Origin: Annona cherimola
Lineage: Eukaryota > Streptophyta > Magnoliopsida > Magnoliales > Annonaceae
Direction of reading: 5' to 3'
DNA: 64,000 nucleotides
Assembly (NCBI GenBank): GCA_030490835.1
Contig: CM059971.1
Location: 96,748,595-96,812,594, forward strand
Part shown: positions 23,699-34,770 of the stretch, in pieces
Numbering within the stretch: position 1 is the stretch's first letter
Layout of the letters: every line of letters begins with the position of its first letter
Notes under the pieces: model-generated
The model's input: only the letters and a program-made list of their open reading frames with translations
Told to the model about the DNA's origin: nothing
The model's database searches: none
Position numbers and translations under genes: made by a program

Positions 23699-24826
23699 AT
23701 GTCCTTCTCCAATCCAAGAGATTGTTCCACATGCTTTCCTCCAAGATGCCCTCCCCAGTGCTTCTATTTATTTCCCCCACCTGCCTACCGTTTACCTCCT
23801 CCTCTTCCCGTCGCTTCTCATCCAAATCACCATCTCTCCGTCCTCACCATCGTCGCCATCGTCATCTCAAGCTTCTTTCTCTTGCTCTGCTTCTTCCGAG
23901 CCTTGTCCAGAAGCAGACGCGGCACTCAAACCATCTCCGCCGCAGCGAGGGCCAGCCCTCTGGCCAACGATAGCAGCGATAGGGAGGCGCGCGACGGAGG
24001 TCTCGACCAGCGAGCCATAAACTCGATCGTGATGTTCAAGTACAAGAAGGGCGATGGTCTGGTTCAGGTCACCGAGTGCACCGTCTGCCTCAATGAATTC
24101 CGCGACCATGAGACGCTGCGCCTGCTGCCCAACTGCACGCATGCCTTCCATCCCGATTGCATCGACACGTGGCTCGAATCTCATGTCAATTGCCCCTTGT
24201 GCCGCGCCGGCGTCGCAGAAGACGAGCCTCCGCTGTCTTCGTCGATCGGCTCCGGCCTAGGCTCTGCGGACAGGACCCAGGCGGAGAATCCAGAAAGGAG
24301 AGCCGGGGCGGGAGAGAATCGACGAGCCGAGGCGACCACCGACCAGAGCTCCCGACGGGCCCATGTCGGTGTTGCCGGGAGCGGGAATGGAGTGGTGCGC
24401 GCCGAACGCTCCAGGGAAATGCCATCTCCAGAAGCGAGTCGTGGGGTTCCAGAGCAGTTGGATTTGGGAAATAACCGTAGATCTGGTGATTACGTCATAA
24501 GGGTGATGGACGATACTCCACAGCGCGCTGGGATTTCGCTCTCGATCCAACAGTCATCTCCTTCCGCAGCGCGTAATTTGAGAGAGAATCGGCTCCGTAG
24601 ACATTCCGGAGGCATTTCAACAGGTGCGCCATCCCGCTTGAAAACTGGAGCTAGGAAGCCCGAGCATCACCGTCCAAATCAGAACCGGTGTCGGATGATG
24701 GGGAATTGCTCTAAGGGATCTAGCCTTCACACGCGCCCTGTTTTGATGAAAAGATCTTTCTCGACTGGCAGGATTGTTGGATCTCCAAGGCATGCAAGAA
24801 GGGACAACTTCCTCCTCCTAGTTTGA
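23699..24826 (+). CDS. ATL-type RING-H2 finger E3 ubiquitin ligase (ATL51/52/54-like), single exon
   Basis: The 375-residue intronless product has the full ATL layout. A proline- and cysteine-rich N-terminus is followed by a transmembrane helix (about 47-68, [19 protein letters not shown]), the GLD signature (101-103), and a RING-H2 domain of form C-x2-C-x15-C-x-H-x2-H-x2-C-x10-C-x2-C (C127, C130, C146, H148, H151, C154, C165, C168) with the conserved W158 (DTWL) that contacts the E2. The [20 protein letters not shown] context before and in the RING is closest in my memory to the ATL51/52/54 group. The family transfers ubiquitin to membrane-associated or cytosolic substrates and acts in defence, C/N response or cell-wall programmes; the substrate here is unknown. 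The C-terminal 200 residues are basic, serine-rich and probably disordered, ending in the KRSFSTGR motif seen in some ATLs. All zinc ligands are intact, so the gene looks functional. Confidence 0.9.
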   Translation: MSFSNPRDCSTCFPPRCPPQCFYLFPPPAYRLPPPLPVASHPNHHLSVLTIVAIVISSFFLLLCFFRALSRSRRGTQTISAAARASPLANDSSDREARDGGLDQRAINSIVMFKYKKGDGLVQVTECTVCLNEFRDHETLRLLPNCTHAFHPDCIDTWLESHVNCPLCRAGVAEDEPPLSSSIGSGLGSADRTQAENPERRAGAGENRRAEATTDQSSRRAHVGVAGSGNGVVRAERSREMPSPEASRGVPEQLDLGNNRRSGDYVIRVMDDTPQRAGISLSIQQSSPSAARNLRENRLRRHSGGISTGAPSRLKTGARKPEHHRPNQNRCRMMGNCSKGSSLHTRPVLMKRSFSTGRIVGSPRHARRDNFLLLV

Positions 24827-26158
24827 TGGATGCTGTTTCGCAGGTTTTGTATACTTTCAATACATCTTCTTCTTTTTATTTTAAAGATCAATACACACAA
24901 AACCTTGAATATGTTGTTGTACCCACCATGTAATTTCGAGTGAATGGATGGAAATGAAGATAAATTGCAGCGCTGGGTTGAACCATTACTTTGCTCGTGT
25001 AATTGGGTTAGGTGATTCAAGAACTTCGACATTTCTCATGTTGTTCATGTTGCATTAGTTCGGATTTTGGATTCATCAGTGAACTGAATCATAATTGTCT
25101 GATCTGGTGTACCAGAAATGACCCAAATTAGGAATGATACTGCTGCATTAAAATCCAAACTTAAAAGGCCAGGTTTTTATCCAATTAAGGCTTATCTAGT
25201 TTGCTGCATGCCCATCATTTGTAATCGGAGCTCAGCGCCGTGGATCACATTCCTATTAGCCATGCTAGTTTTATAAAGAAGTTCACCCATCGATTGTAAT
25301 TGGAGCTTTTCAGGGCAACATGGACTCCAAAGATACAGAAAGCAACTATGTTTTCGTACCTCTGCATTGTTTTCGGGGAATTAGAACTGCCCTTGACTGT
25401 GGTAAACAAATCTGCTTACCCACTTTTATTTTGTAAATAAGGTTGGTTGGAACAACAACCTCTCCATCGGAAATCATTATCTGTGCCACACGACACGTCG
25501 GTTCAAGACTCCGAGTCCATTTTTTATGCCGTTTGTTTGTCAAACACACCTGCCTAGCTTGCAGTCATCACCTTCAGCCATTGCCGTGCAAAAATGCCGC
25601 TATCGGATGTTCAATTTCTTGCTTGAATAAAAATGATGTCTTCACATCATGGGTTTTGATTCGAGTTGCCTTTACACAGAGAACAAATTTATTTCATCTC
25701 TCTCCTGCCAAATCTCAAATTTTCTTTCCTATTTTAACCAGGCGTGAACTTGATCAACCACAAAGCCTTTATATGTTTTAGGTCAAGCAATTGTAGTCTT
25801 CACGCGCTGACAACTTAGGTCTACTTGTCAGATCTCTTGAACTAATAGACCACCGGTTTAGCAAAAGGCAGAAATCTAATGCAATATTACTTCTGTAGGC
25901 CCTCAAGAATGCCGAACAAGACGGTCAAGAGCTCCTGATTTCTTAGATGAAATTACCAGGCACTTTTTTCTGATATCTGGGATTCGAAGTGAGGTGCATG
26001 CACTGATTAAATCTTCATTGGTAGCACATTTAGACGGATAGAATTAATTTCTTTGGAGCCATTGCTGTTTATTTGTACGCCTTTTTCAGACGTGGAAGTC
26101 CCCCAACGCCACGCCCAAAATTTCTGGTGGTACTGACGTGATAAGAATCATGAAATGC
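24827..26158. other. 3' flank of the RING-H2 gene and intergenic sequence
   Basis: AT-rich 3'-UTR-like sequence follows the stop codon, with an 'aaagatcaatac' stretch and poly-T tracts by about 24880. Frames at 25346-25781 on both strands lack domain or family resemblance. Nothing else was recognised. Confidence 0.5.
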
Positions 26159-26345
26159 AGAGAAGAAAATGGAGACAGGGTAAGTGGGGAACCTACAGAG
26201 AAGAAAATGGAGAGAGAAAAAGTGGGGGACCTGCAGAGAAGAAAATGGAGCCAGGTAAGTGGGGAACCTACAGAGAAGAAAATGGAGATGGGAAAAGTGG
26301 GGAACCTGCAGAGAAGATAATGGAGATAGGAAAATGGGGATCTGC
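26159..26345 (+). repeat. Minisatellite, five units of about 38 bp
   Basis: Units of 38, 38, 37, 38 and 36 bp each begin 'agagaagaaaatggag'. Units 1 and 3 share 'gtaagtggggaacctac'; units 2 and 4 share the 'aaaagtgggg.acctgc' ending. The array therefore has a 76-bp higher-order period. Frames through it (KWGTYREENG-type peptides) are repeat translation. Confidence 0.9.
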
Positions 26346-29300
26346 ATCACACTATGCTAGTGAACGTGAAGTCGAGCGCTCGCGTGGACCTATCCGGGAT
26401 GTGATGGTGCGCCTGTGACAAGAAGAAAAATGGGGTCATAAGAAGGAGAATCTGTTGTGATTAAGGGCACTTCTTGTTAAAAAGCATCGAACGTACAAAA
26501 AACCCCAGCTAAACATGCAGTCCTTAGTTTTCATCCTTGCCATGCATAACTGCATTGATCTCATCTAAATGAGGGACCAAACAGGCACAAAAATTTTCGA
26601 TGAATTTCTTTCATTTTGCGGAAAACATATTTGCTTATTGGCCTCGGGAGGGAAGGGAAATAGTAGTGAAATAACCCAATTCCTGCTTTGCACAGGTGAC
26701 ATGAACAATCGAAACGGTAGTACAATCAAGCTCGAAACCAGCAGACTATCACAATCTCAGGCTGCAAATCATGAAATTAGGATTACTGAGTTGCACAGCA
26801 CAAGTCCCGCCCAACACTGCTTGTTCTGTTCGTTGGGTCGTCGGTCTCAGGTAAAAGTTCTTTGGTATAGTTGTATAGTTGTGCTGTCAGATGTGATATA
26901 CGATGACAAAATGCTGTCAATCGTATGCAACAAGGGGTGCAATCTACACTTCCAGCACCGCTATTAGTGGTTCTTGGCAAAGAACAAAGGGCATGTTTGG
27001 TAATGTGTATTTGGATGGTATTTAAGAATGTCAAACGCAAGAAAGAAAATATTTTGAAAAATTATGTAAATGATATAAAATAATAAAGGTAAAGTTGGAA
27101 TAAATAAGATAGTTGTAAAAAAAAAAAAATTGAAGTATAAGAATAAAGTTGAAAAAAATAAGGTTGCTGGATAGATAAATCATTTATGGGAGAATGGGTT
27201 AGAGAGAGAAAAATCACGAAAAAAACACGGAGTAGCGAACGGCAGCAAAATCTCACTGAAGTTCACAGCAGCCATCAGATGATGTGGACCATTGACTTGA
27301 GCATTTTAATTTTACCATTAATAGGCCTCGCCTTTCATTCGCAATGTCATGCAAGAATCCATTAATCTGTTAGGACGGCTTACATTCGTAATATCTACCA
27401 AGGAGAACGGATTAAGAGCTTGTTATCTAAAGAACTAATGAAAACTAAAATCATCCGCGCCCCACTTGTCACCTCTCCGGACTTATAGCGATGTCTGTTA
27501 ACGACCAGGCCCAACTCATCCTGGCCATCCCTGCTAGACCCTATAATAGGTTCTATCATAACATGATCACAATGCTTTGTCTTTCAATGACAAGGAAGAG
27601 TAGCTTTGATTGTCTTAGTGTTACTAAATCTCCCTACGGTGCAGATGAAATTTGTGAGATCTCTCAATTAATATTGATTACAGAAGAACTGGATAATGAA
27701 TGAACCAGACAATTCATAGCAGAGATATGAACTCGAAAATCTTTCTTTACAATCCCGAGATAAAATTTTCCCAGGCAGTTCATCTGTTGCGCACCAAACC
27801 CAGAAAAAGGTAGGAATCGTTTGTGGGTTTTTTCTTCGAAGAATATGATAGACCATGCCGCCAGTGTTCCAAGATAATTTTGATGCATGCCCCTCTTATT
27901 TTCTTACCTGAAACCTCATGCGCTAGTTAGAAGTGGACTTCGTAGCCGCTATACTAGCATGTATGCCAAGCAGAAAACATCCTAAGAAAAGTTTTGACGG
28001 CGAGCTCCATGAAGGGATTGGAATGGAGATGTTGAGATGCATCAAGCAGCCGACGAAATCTGGCCCAAAATGAGAATTAAGAGTTCAAAAGTCAGCAGAT
28101 GGAACCTTCTTTCCACAGTTAGCAGATATTTAAAATGCATCCTGAGCGTTCATGAAGATCGAACCAAGCAGCACAGCTGGCATGATTGTCTATTTGTAGG
28201 CTTAGCAGCCTTAGTGCATAACCCCGATGCCTTTTTTTGATTGCTTAAGAAATTTACAGGATTCACTTTTGCCCGAAAAACAATAGGTCTTAGCTCATGC
28301 ATTAGGTAACATGAGTCGAAAACTTCACTAGCTCACACACTTGTAACTCTATAAGCTTCGGGCTGGATGAAAAATGGATCAGAGAAGAAGCAGAAACTGT
28401 TGAGTTTGGACAGAGAAGCACTAAAATGTAGAGGATTTCTCTTGCATCATAATGAAGAAGGTTCATTTTCCAGCTCCACTTTTTCCACATGCAAGTTGAG
28501 TGTATCCATAGGCATCCCCAGAATGGAATCCTTAAATTAAACTAAACTCAAGCTTCAAAAAAACTTAAACTTTCATTTTCTTTTCGAGAATTTCATGAGG
28601 ATCTGACACCCCTAATTGAAAATCTTCCACGTAAATCACATGTCACTGACTCTGAAAATGTCGGAAGGAAGACAACTCGAATGAGTTCTATCACCCGTTT
28701 GCCTCTTCTTTTCCCTATTTGCTTCCTGTTTGATTTGTAATGCGAAAAGCCCAGTACGTGAAATACTCCAGGTGTAAAACTAGCAAGGATGTCTTGTGTA
28801 CGAAGATTCATGAGAAACATTTTGCAGGATGTCTTGTATATGAAGATTCATGGGAAAATTTTTACAGTTAGAAATATCATCCAGACGGTCTGCGCTATTC
28901 CAGCAAATGCAGCCATCCTGATAAGTAGACCTGGCTTGATGAGGCCAGTTTATTTCATGACTACCTTGATAAATGGCACGATTCTCGTATAATCCTGTTT
29001 CTTGAATTCTCTATCCGATAAACATTTTGCCTTGAGTGCTGAGGTATGCAAGTGTCAACTACCAATTGTCCGACATGACTCGAAAAGGCTACGATTTAGA
29101 ATTTGGCAATCTAAAGTGCTGTAGATTCAACTGTCGACCACTCCAACCACTTTGGTTTTCACTCGCTATGCCATCATACTCAGATGAGTCATGATTCATG
29201 GAGTCCGTACGATAGCCTGGTCACCAACAGGACTAGGTTGCTCTCCCCACATTCCCTTCAACTGAGTTTTTCACACTGATATGACGATAGCATAGAGCCA

Positions 29301-31287
29301 TAGACTCCACAAATTCCCCTGCGGCTGCAGTGCCTGCCGGACTACAGGGCAAAACAAGCTGTAAACAGCAAAATAATCAAGCAGAATTTGCATGGTCCAC
29401 TTGTATTTTGGATAAGGAGCGTGAGACGCACAACATAAACCACAATGATTTTGCCCACTCCCCCAAAAGACTATATAACAAACAGTAAGAAACAGGTCTC
29501 ACCATTACAACTGTGGCCTATATATGAGCTCACAGTTCCAATGATGGGGACAAGAATCCAATCGCTCTAAATCTTCATGGGACCCAGAAATGTCTGGGGG
29601 TTAGCAAGACTTCTGAATCTCTCCCTTCATCATTGCAATAATCATCAAAGTTTGCCACCATCAAAGGGAGAGGGGGACTCGCGAAACATGGCAATGTCTC
29701 CGTCGACATTGTTCCAAATTCGTTGATAGATACAATGGAATACTTGGGAATTTATGAAAGCTACCGTTTGATATTATGCTATTCATACCTAGCTGATAAG
29801 AATCCTGAACATTCCAAAACTACGTACGAGCATGTAGTTGGACATATGTGATTGTCACCTTCCTCCAGAAACAATCTAGTCGAATGCTTGGCATGCATCT
29901 AATTAATGGCTGCATACAGCAAATTGTTAGGATATTAAACAAAATATAAATTAGCGCCTTGATCCCCGTTTCCTGAATCATGCCAAATCAGCACAAACAT
30001 TAATTAGGAACTTTTACGATGATTGCATTTGGGGGATACCGCAGCTAATTAAGTTCCAAAATCCGATAGAAGAGAGGGAAGAATGACCGGCATGCTACAT
30101 GTAGGAGATATATTTCGTTGATGGGTTTCGGTAGCCAAGCCCAAAGGATGGCTGCCGGTACCGGGTATTGCATTTCTAGAACCCACCCCCATAGAGCAGC
30201 AGCCGACAGGTATAATTGAGATCGGGGCAACAGGGCTACTCATCGGGCAGATAAGTTGAGTCTTTTCCTGCAACAAAAGTAGTTTTGGACCCCACCAAAC
30301 ATCAGTGGGATGACCTGACTTTCCGATCCAGAGCGCGTTCACACCATACTCCTCTGCTCAATTAATGAAGAGACACATCTAACTGGGCTATTCTAGTTAA
30401 TAATTATAAAAATCAAAACCCTTTCCAGCCTACAACCTGATCTATTATTGTTCCAAGTTATATAAGAGGCAGGCCATGTTCTGAAGATATCTAAATCAGA
30501 TCATCTCAATCAGTCATGCCTAGTGGATACCTTTTTCGGATTGAAAGAAAGCCTTTTTGAAGCCAAGAAACACCTGACATTTGGATTTTTCTTTTTTTTT
30601 TTTTTTTGGTCGGGCGTTAATAAAAAGAGACCAACGGCTTAGATTACTCAATGATGAGGCCCAGGACCAGCGATCAGGACTGCAATCCAAGTGTTAGGCC
30701 GTATTGCACTAATTTCCTACCGCTCCCTAGCTCAAACCAAAGTCTACGATCCGAATCTTCGGAAACGCCAACACGTCAAACGTTTTCGCTTTGTTTAGAA
30801 TTTAGATGCGAACAAGAGGTAAAATACAAGAGCAGGCATTGTTTGTATGTGGAAACAGAAGGCCTTTAGACTCCTAACCCTAGTGACAATGGTATTCTAT
30901 CGGTTGCTTTCTTTTATTGTGAAAAATGAAAAGAAATCACATGCTGATTTTAACCTTATCTTACATCTTTCTCACTTTAATGAGTTTCAAGTGGACCACT
31001 GACATGACCCACATGTTACTCTCCTTTCACTCTACGATGGCATGGGCATATCGTACACCATGGCACACTTACAATTACTAAAGCCAAGAGAATTTGCACA
31101 TGCAGAGGCAAGATACAAGCACTCACGACATGTACAGGGTCAAAGGTGCGATGTGTTACACATTCATGATCAATCCGCACCTTTGGATTGTGTAATATTT
31201 ATGGTCTATTTGACTTACCATAGATGCGTAGCAAAATACTGCCATCAGCACTTATGCAGGAAGCATCATTAGACTTGCAAACTTTTT
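26346..31287. other. Intergenic interval, no gene recognised
   Basis: The base composition is less AT-rich than in the left third, but no frame shows domain features or splice-linked continuity. A truncated Tourist-like MITE begins at about 26993 (GGGCATGTTTGGTAATG) and fades by about 27190. Frames at 26569-26967 and 30049-30342 were examined and matched no family I know. Confidence 0.5.
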
Positions 31288-31604
31288 CTAACGCTCCGGC
31301 CCAACTGTTGCAGATATTGCCCGCTTTGGACCTTAGCCCACACGGTTTTGTCATTCTGGGTACCCTAAATGTAACCCAAAAAGTGCCTCGACAGAGTTAC
31401 CAGTTGCCTCCATTTATAGCCTAGGCTCCCTCCTTCATCCTAACCGATGTGGGATGTTACATCCACCCCCCTTGGGGCTCCAGTGTCCTCACTGGATGAG
31501 TTCCCGCTGGACACACCAGTAGAATATCGAGAGTCGGCTCTGATACAATTTCTAACACTCTAGCCCAACTGTTGCAAGTATTGTTCGCTTTGGGCTTTAG
31601 CTAG
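31288..31604 (-). mobile_element. Truncated TRIM retrotransposon (LTR, PPT, PBS, LTR remnant)
   Basis: Read on minus: a 5' LTR 3'-end remnant (31604-31551); a primer-binding site next to it (TTGTATCAGAGCC, about 31549-31537), one base off the TGGTATCAGAGC site complementary to initiator tRNA-Met; an internal domain of only about 60 bp; a polypurine tract (CCAAGGGGGGTGGA, 31475-31462); then a complete-looking 3' LTR of about 174 bp (31461-31288), starting TGTAACATCCCACATCGG and holding a TATA box (GGCTATAAATGG). The two LTR ends share a ~50-bp block with 'gcccaactgttgcaagtattg'-type sequence. No coding is expected in TRIMs. The 5' LTR is cut off, and no TSD is seen. Confidence 0.8.
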
Positions 31605-32339
31605 AAAAAAAACTATTTATAGCGGCCAATTAGGTAGTGCCCGGTTGATAGCACAAGTGACTGCCAAACAGCATACTTAGGATGGAATCACGGAGGTGTC
31701 ATTCCCCTACATTAGATAGGAGTTTTGTCTCCAAATTTGTTAGATGTGAGTTTGACAGGTATTAGTGCATTTTTTCCATGTTAAAAGTTGTAAGAATAGT
31801 TGAGAACTTAATTATAATACAAATTGAGATGAAAGTAAAATATATACCAATTCAAAAAAAAAGATAACGCATATCCACATGCTCGTTGGACGCTTGTTTA
31901 GCATAAAAGGCCATTTTCTGCCTGCTAATCACATTGTTCTAGGCATGCCCTCAATTTTGCTTTTTTTTTTTTTGTTGATGTTTGCCTCCCATTTCTATGC
32001 TGTACATGTTTTTTTCATTTTGTAATCATAGCTTGCTTTTGTTGGTCACAACTGGAATCATGACATTGGATACTTTTCAATCAACCTATGATTATCCCCA
32101 AAATCATGCAAAAGCAAAGAAAGCTGTCAATGTAGCTTTTGTTTTGTACTTTGCGCAACAGCAATTCGGAAGCATGTTAGCTTTCACATGGATGACGACG
32201 ACACATGAATAGAGTGAAACGAACAGCCGTTACATTGAGCCATGATCGGTTGAATACACAAAATGAGATCCAAACACATAAAATCATTGAAACATGGCAA
32301 CCATTTATCATAAGAACATGCGCCAATTACATGCATTGT

Positions 32340-33840
32340 TCAACTCAAACTTGCTTCCTCTTGAATCCTACCTAACATATGATAAACGGCGGTTGCAATT
32401 TCGTCCACTGAATTAAGCCCGCAATTATCTTCTACCTACATGAACAAGAAGCCATGATTAATTAGAAGTTAATTTCAACATGAACAAAAATCATTTTTAT
32501 TACAAAATGAAGAAGAAGAAAAGAAAAAGACATGGGGAGCTGTGAATTATATCAACCTTAACGCTTAGTGAATAGAGAACCATGTGATCAATGGTAGTCA
32601 CATTTAGGTGTAAGATGGTGAGATGGAGGGTTTGGAGGCCCGCTACCATTTTCAGGAGCTGTTTGGGTCTTCTCTTAGTGAGTATCTTGAGATTGGCATG
32701 GCTTTCAACCATGGTCACTTCGATATCGGCAATGGTGGAGCGATTCTCAGCTACGGCTTCGGTGGTGGAGTTACAATTGGTCGAGCATGTCGAGTACTGA
32801 GGGAAGGCGAAGAAATCTGCAAAAGGCGAAGTGAAATCGGCGTCGGGCTGCTGTTGCTGTGTTGTTCGCTTGTGTGCTTCAAGAGATTGTAGAAGTTGTT
32901 CAAGCTCCTTCACGAAATTTATGGCACCACCGATAATTGAGGCTTGGTCACCCTAATGAGCCATTCAGTATATAAATGATGAGATTAATGCAGAGATGAA
33001 ATTTTTAGAACATTTATTAATTAAAGCCAAAGAGGAAAAGCTAGCTTCATCATGCTTTTTTATGATTCAATATACGCAGAAGAATTTTCATGCATGCGAA
33101 TTGAATGTCACACATGTCTAAAAGCAAGACCTAGCCAGAGTGCCAATTTTGTTAATATGGCGTATATATGCATGATCATTGTGGGTCCAGTTGCATTCGT
33201 GGGCGAAATCAAAGCAGAAGGAAGCCAGTGAAACTATACAGACATTTTTGCAGCCTAGATAGAAAAGTGGGCCAGAAGGATTTTCACACGAGCCACAGCA
33301 TCAGGACATAATCCCCATCCTTTTTCCCTGCAAAATCTTCGAATGGGTTTTTCTTATTTCTGTCAACTCAGCAATAGCTAAAATTTTTGCTGTGGGATAC
33401 CATTATTATCACAATCGATGGTCGGTAAACAAAATAAGAAGGACTCATTTTTAGCTCTCTCTTGAACTGACTTAAAAGGGTAAAATTAAATAAGAAAAAA
33501 TGGAAGATGACATCAAGACCAAAAATCTAATAGCACTAATCTGAGAGACGAATATTGTTTTCCTCCAATGTCCAACCATTTTCTTTCTTCTGAATTTAGC
33601 AGGCAGAAAAGTGAGAAGGTAACAAAATTTTAGGTGTAGATTATTAAGAAGATCACTTACTTTGATGCCCAACTTGACAAAAATAATTCATTTAATTAGA
33701 AAGACAGTCTATGTGAAAAGAAAGAGAAAAAAAATGCAAACTCAAAAAGCAAAAAGGTAAAAGCTAAAAGCAACCATTATATTATATTCTTGAATATTAT
33801 CTACAAATGATGTATTCGTTTTCCTCGAGTGAGTGTGTGC

Positions 33841-33882
<42 letters not shown>

Positions 33883-34452
33883 AGTGCAAGTAAAAGAATT
33901 TTTGTGGAATATTTAGTCAGAGAATCTACTCACCCTTTGAACGTAAGATGCAGGCATCAAAGATCTCAAGACAGCCAAGTATTCGTTCATCTGCTTCCGT
34001 CGATTGCGTTCGACGGCAATGTGGGTCATCCTTTGGTTCTCAACTTCCTCTTTGTTCTTGCAGCTCTTGGTGCGTCGTCTCTTTCTCCGTCCTGATGCCG
34101 CAGTTGTTGCGGTCTCCGAGGCCATGGGAAGACTAGTACTCTGGAAGAATCCGTCTGCTGTAGTGCAGGCATCCTGATCAGGCGAGGAATTGTGAGCCCA
34201 TTCATTGATGTTATGCAGCAAGGGAGGAGAAGAGTCCCAATTGGAGTGGAGGCCATCTACCCCTATTCCTAGATGATGATGTTGATTTGGGTCGAGTGGG
34301 GCACTCATGTCATAGTCTATCATTCCAAGTTTCTCTTCCTCTTCCTCTTCTTCTATTTTGAAGTCATGGCTTATGGCTGCTGCCAAGGAATGCAAATCCT
34401 TGCTAGCATAACTAAATATATCTTGTGGGAAAACTACAGCTTCCAAGGCCAT
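32340..34452 (-). CDS. bHLH transcription factor, bHLH94/bHLH96-like (3 exons)
   Basis: The inferred exons are 34452-33934, 32952-32557 and 32435-32340, all joined in phase 0, giving 336 residues. Donors are GTGAGT and GTTGAT; acceptors end in TAG. The N-terminus [11 protein letters not shown] is the conserved start of this subgroup. An acidic run (34-40), a basic linker ([20 protein letters not shown], 121-140) and the bHLH domain (about 140-191) follow. The DNA-reading residues H144, E148 and R152 are present, so E-box binding is predicted. The first intron falls after [10 protein letters not shown], within the loop region, as is usual in the group. Then come a [12 protein letters not shown] motif (216-227) and an ACT-like dimerisation domain (about 248-325, [16 protein letters not shown]). 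Relatives of subfamily Ia include bHLH57/67/70/71/94/96 and the stomatal factors SPCH, MUTE and FAMA; the last three are less similar here. The start is fixed by the conserved MALEAVV. The gene looks intact. Its specific role in this plant is unknown. Confidence 0.92.
33843..33878. repeat. (GA)18 microsatellite in intron 1 of the bHLH gene
   Basis: A perfect GA run on plus (CT on the coding strand) starts about 55 bp into the first intron. It accounts for the RERERE-type frame read through it. Confidence 0.9.
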
Positions 34453-34453
34453 T

Positions 34454-34467
34454 CCCTCCCTCCCTCC

Positions 34468-34524
<57 letters not shown>
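34454..34524. repeat. (CCCT)n/(CT)n tract in the leader of the bHLH gene
   Basis: On the coding (minus) strand this is a GA-rich leader directly upstream of the start codon. A TATA-like GATATAAGG lies just beyond it (about 34543-34551 on plus). The start codon to TATA distance of about 95 bp is short but possible. Confidence 0.75.
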
Positions 34525-34742
34525 GATCTCCTTATATCTCTCTTTCCAAAATCCAAAAGTGGATGGGGGAAGCTGAGAAGTGTGTTTTTAAACACGACCC
34601 GCAACAAGGAATTCGCATGAACCCAAAAGACTCGCAAATCAAACTGACTTTTAGCCCTCTTCGCCTGAGAAAGCAGAGCTTTTAAAGGGGAAATTTTTTT
34701 TTTTAAAAAAATAAAAAACTACAGCAAATTGCACGTGAGGAC

Positions 34743-34770
34743 GAGAGAGAGAGAGAGAGAGCGCGCGCGC
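34743..34770. repeat. (GA)n(GC)n compound microsatellite
   Basis: About nine GA units run straight into five GC units, upstream of the bHLH gene. It is the third GA/CT tract around this gene. Confidence 0.85.

Noticed and set aside
26138..26418. Frames with repeated KWGTYREENG-like peptides, first taken for a repeat protein
   Set aside because: Three frames are open at once across a 38-bp minisatellite, so openness comes from the repeat.
26569..26967. 132-codon plus-strand frame
   Set aside because: No recognisable domain, no splice-linked neighbours and no codon pattern like the real genes; kept as unassigned.
30049..30342. 97-codon minus-strand frame
   Set aside because: No family resemblance, and overlapping frames are equally open.
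34273..34685. Serine-leucine-rich plus-strand frames
   Set aside because: They are antisense to bHLH exon 1 and read through its CT-rich leader.
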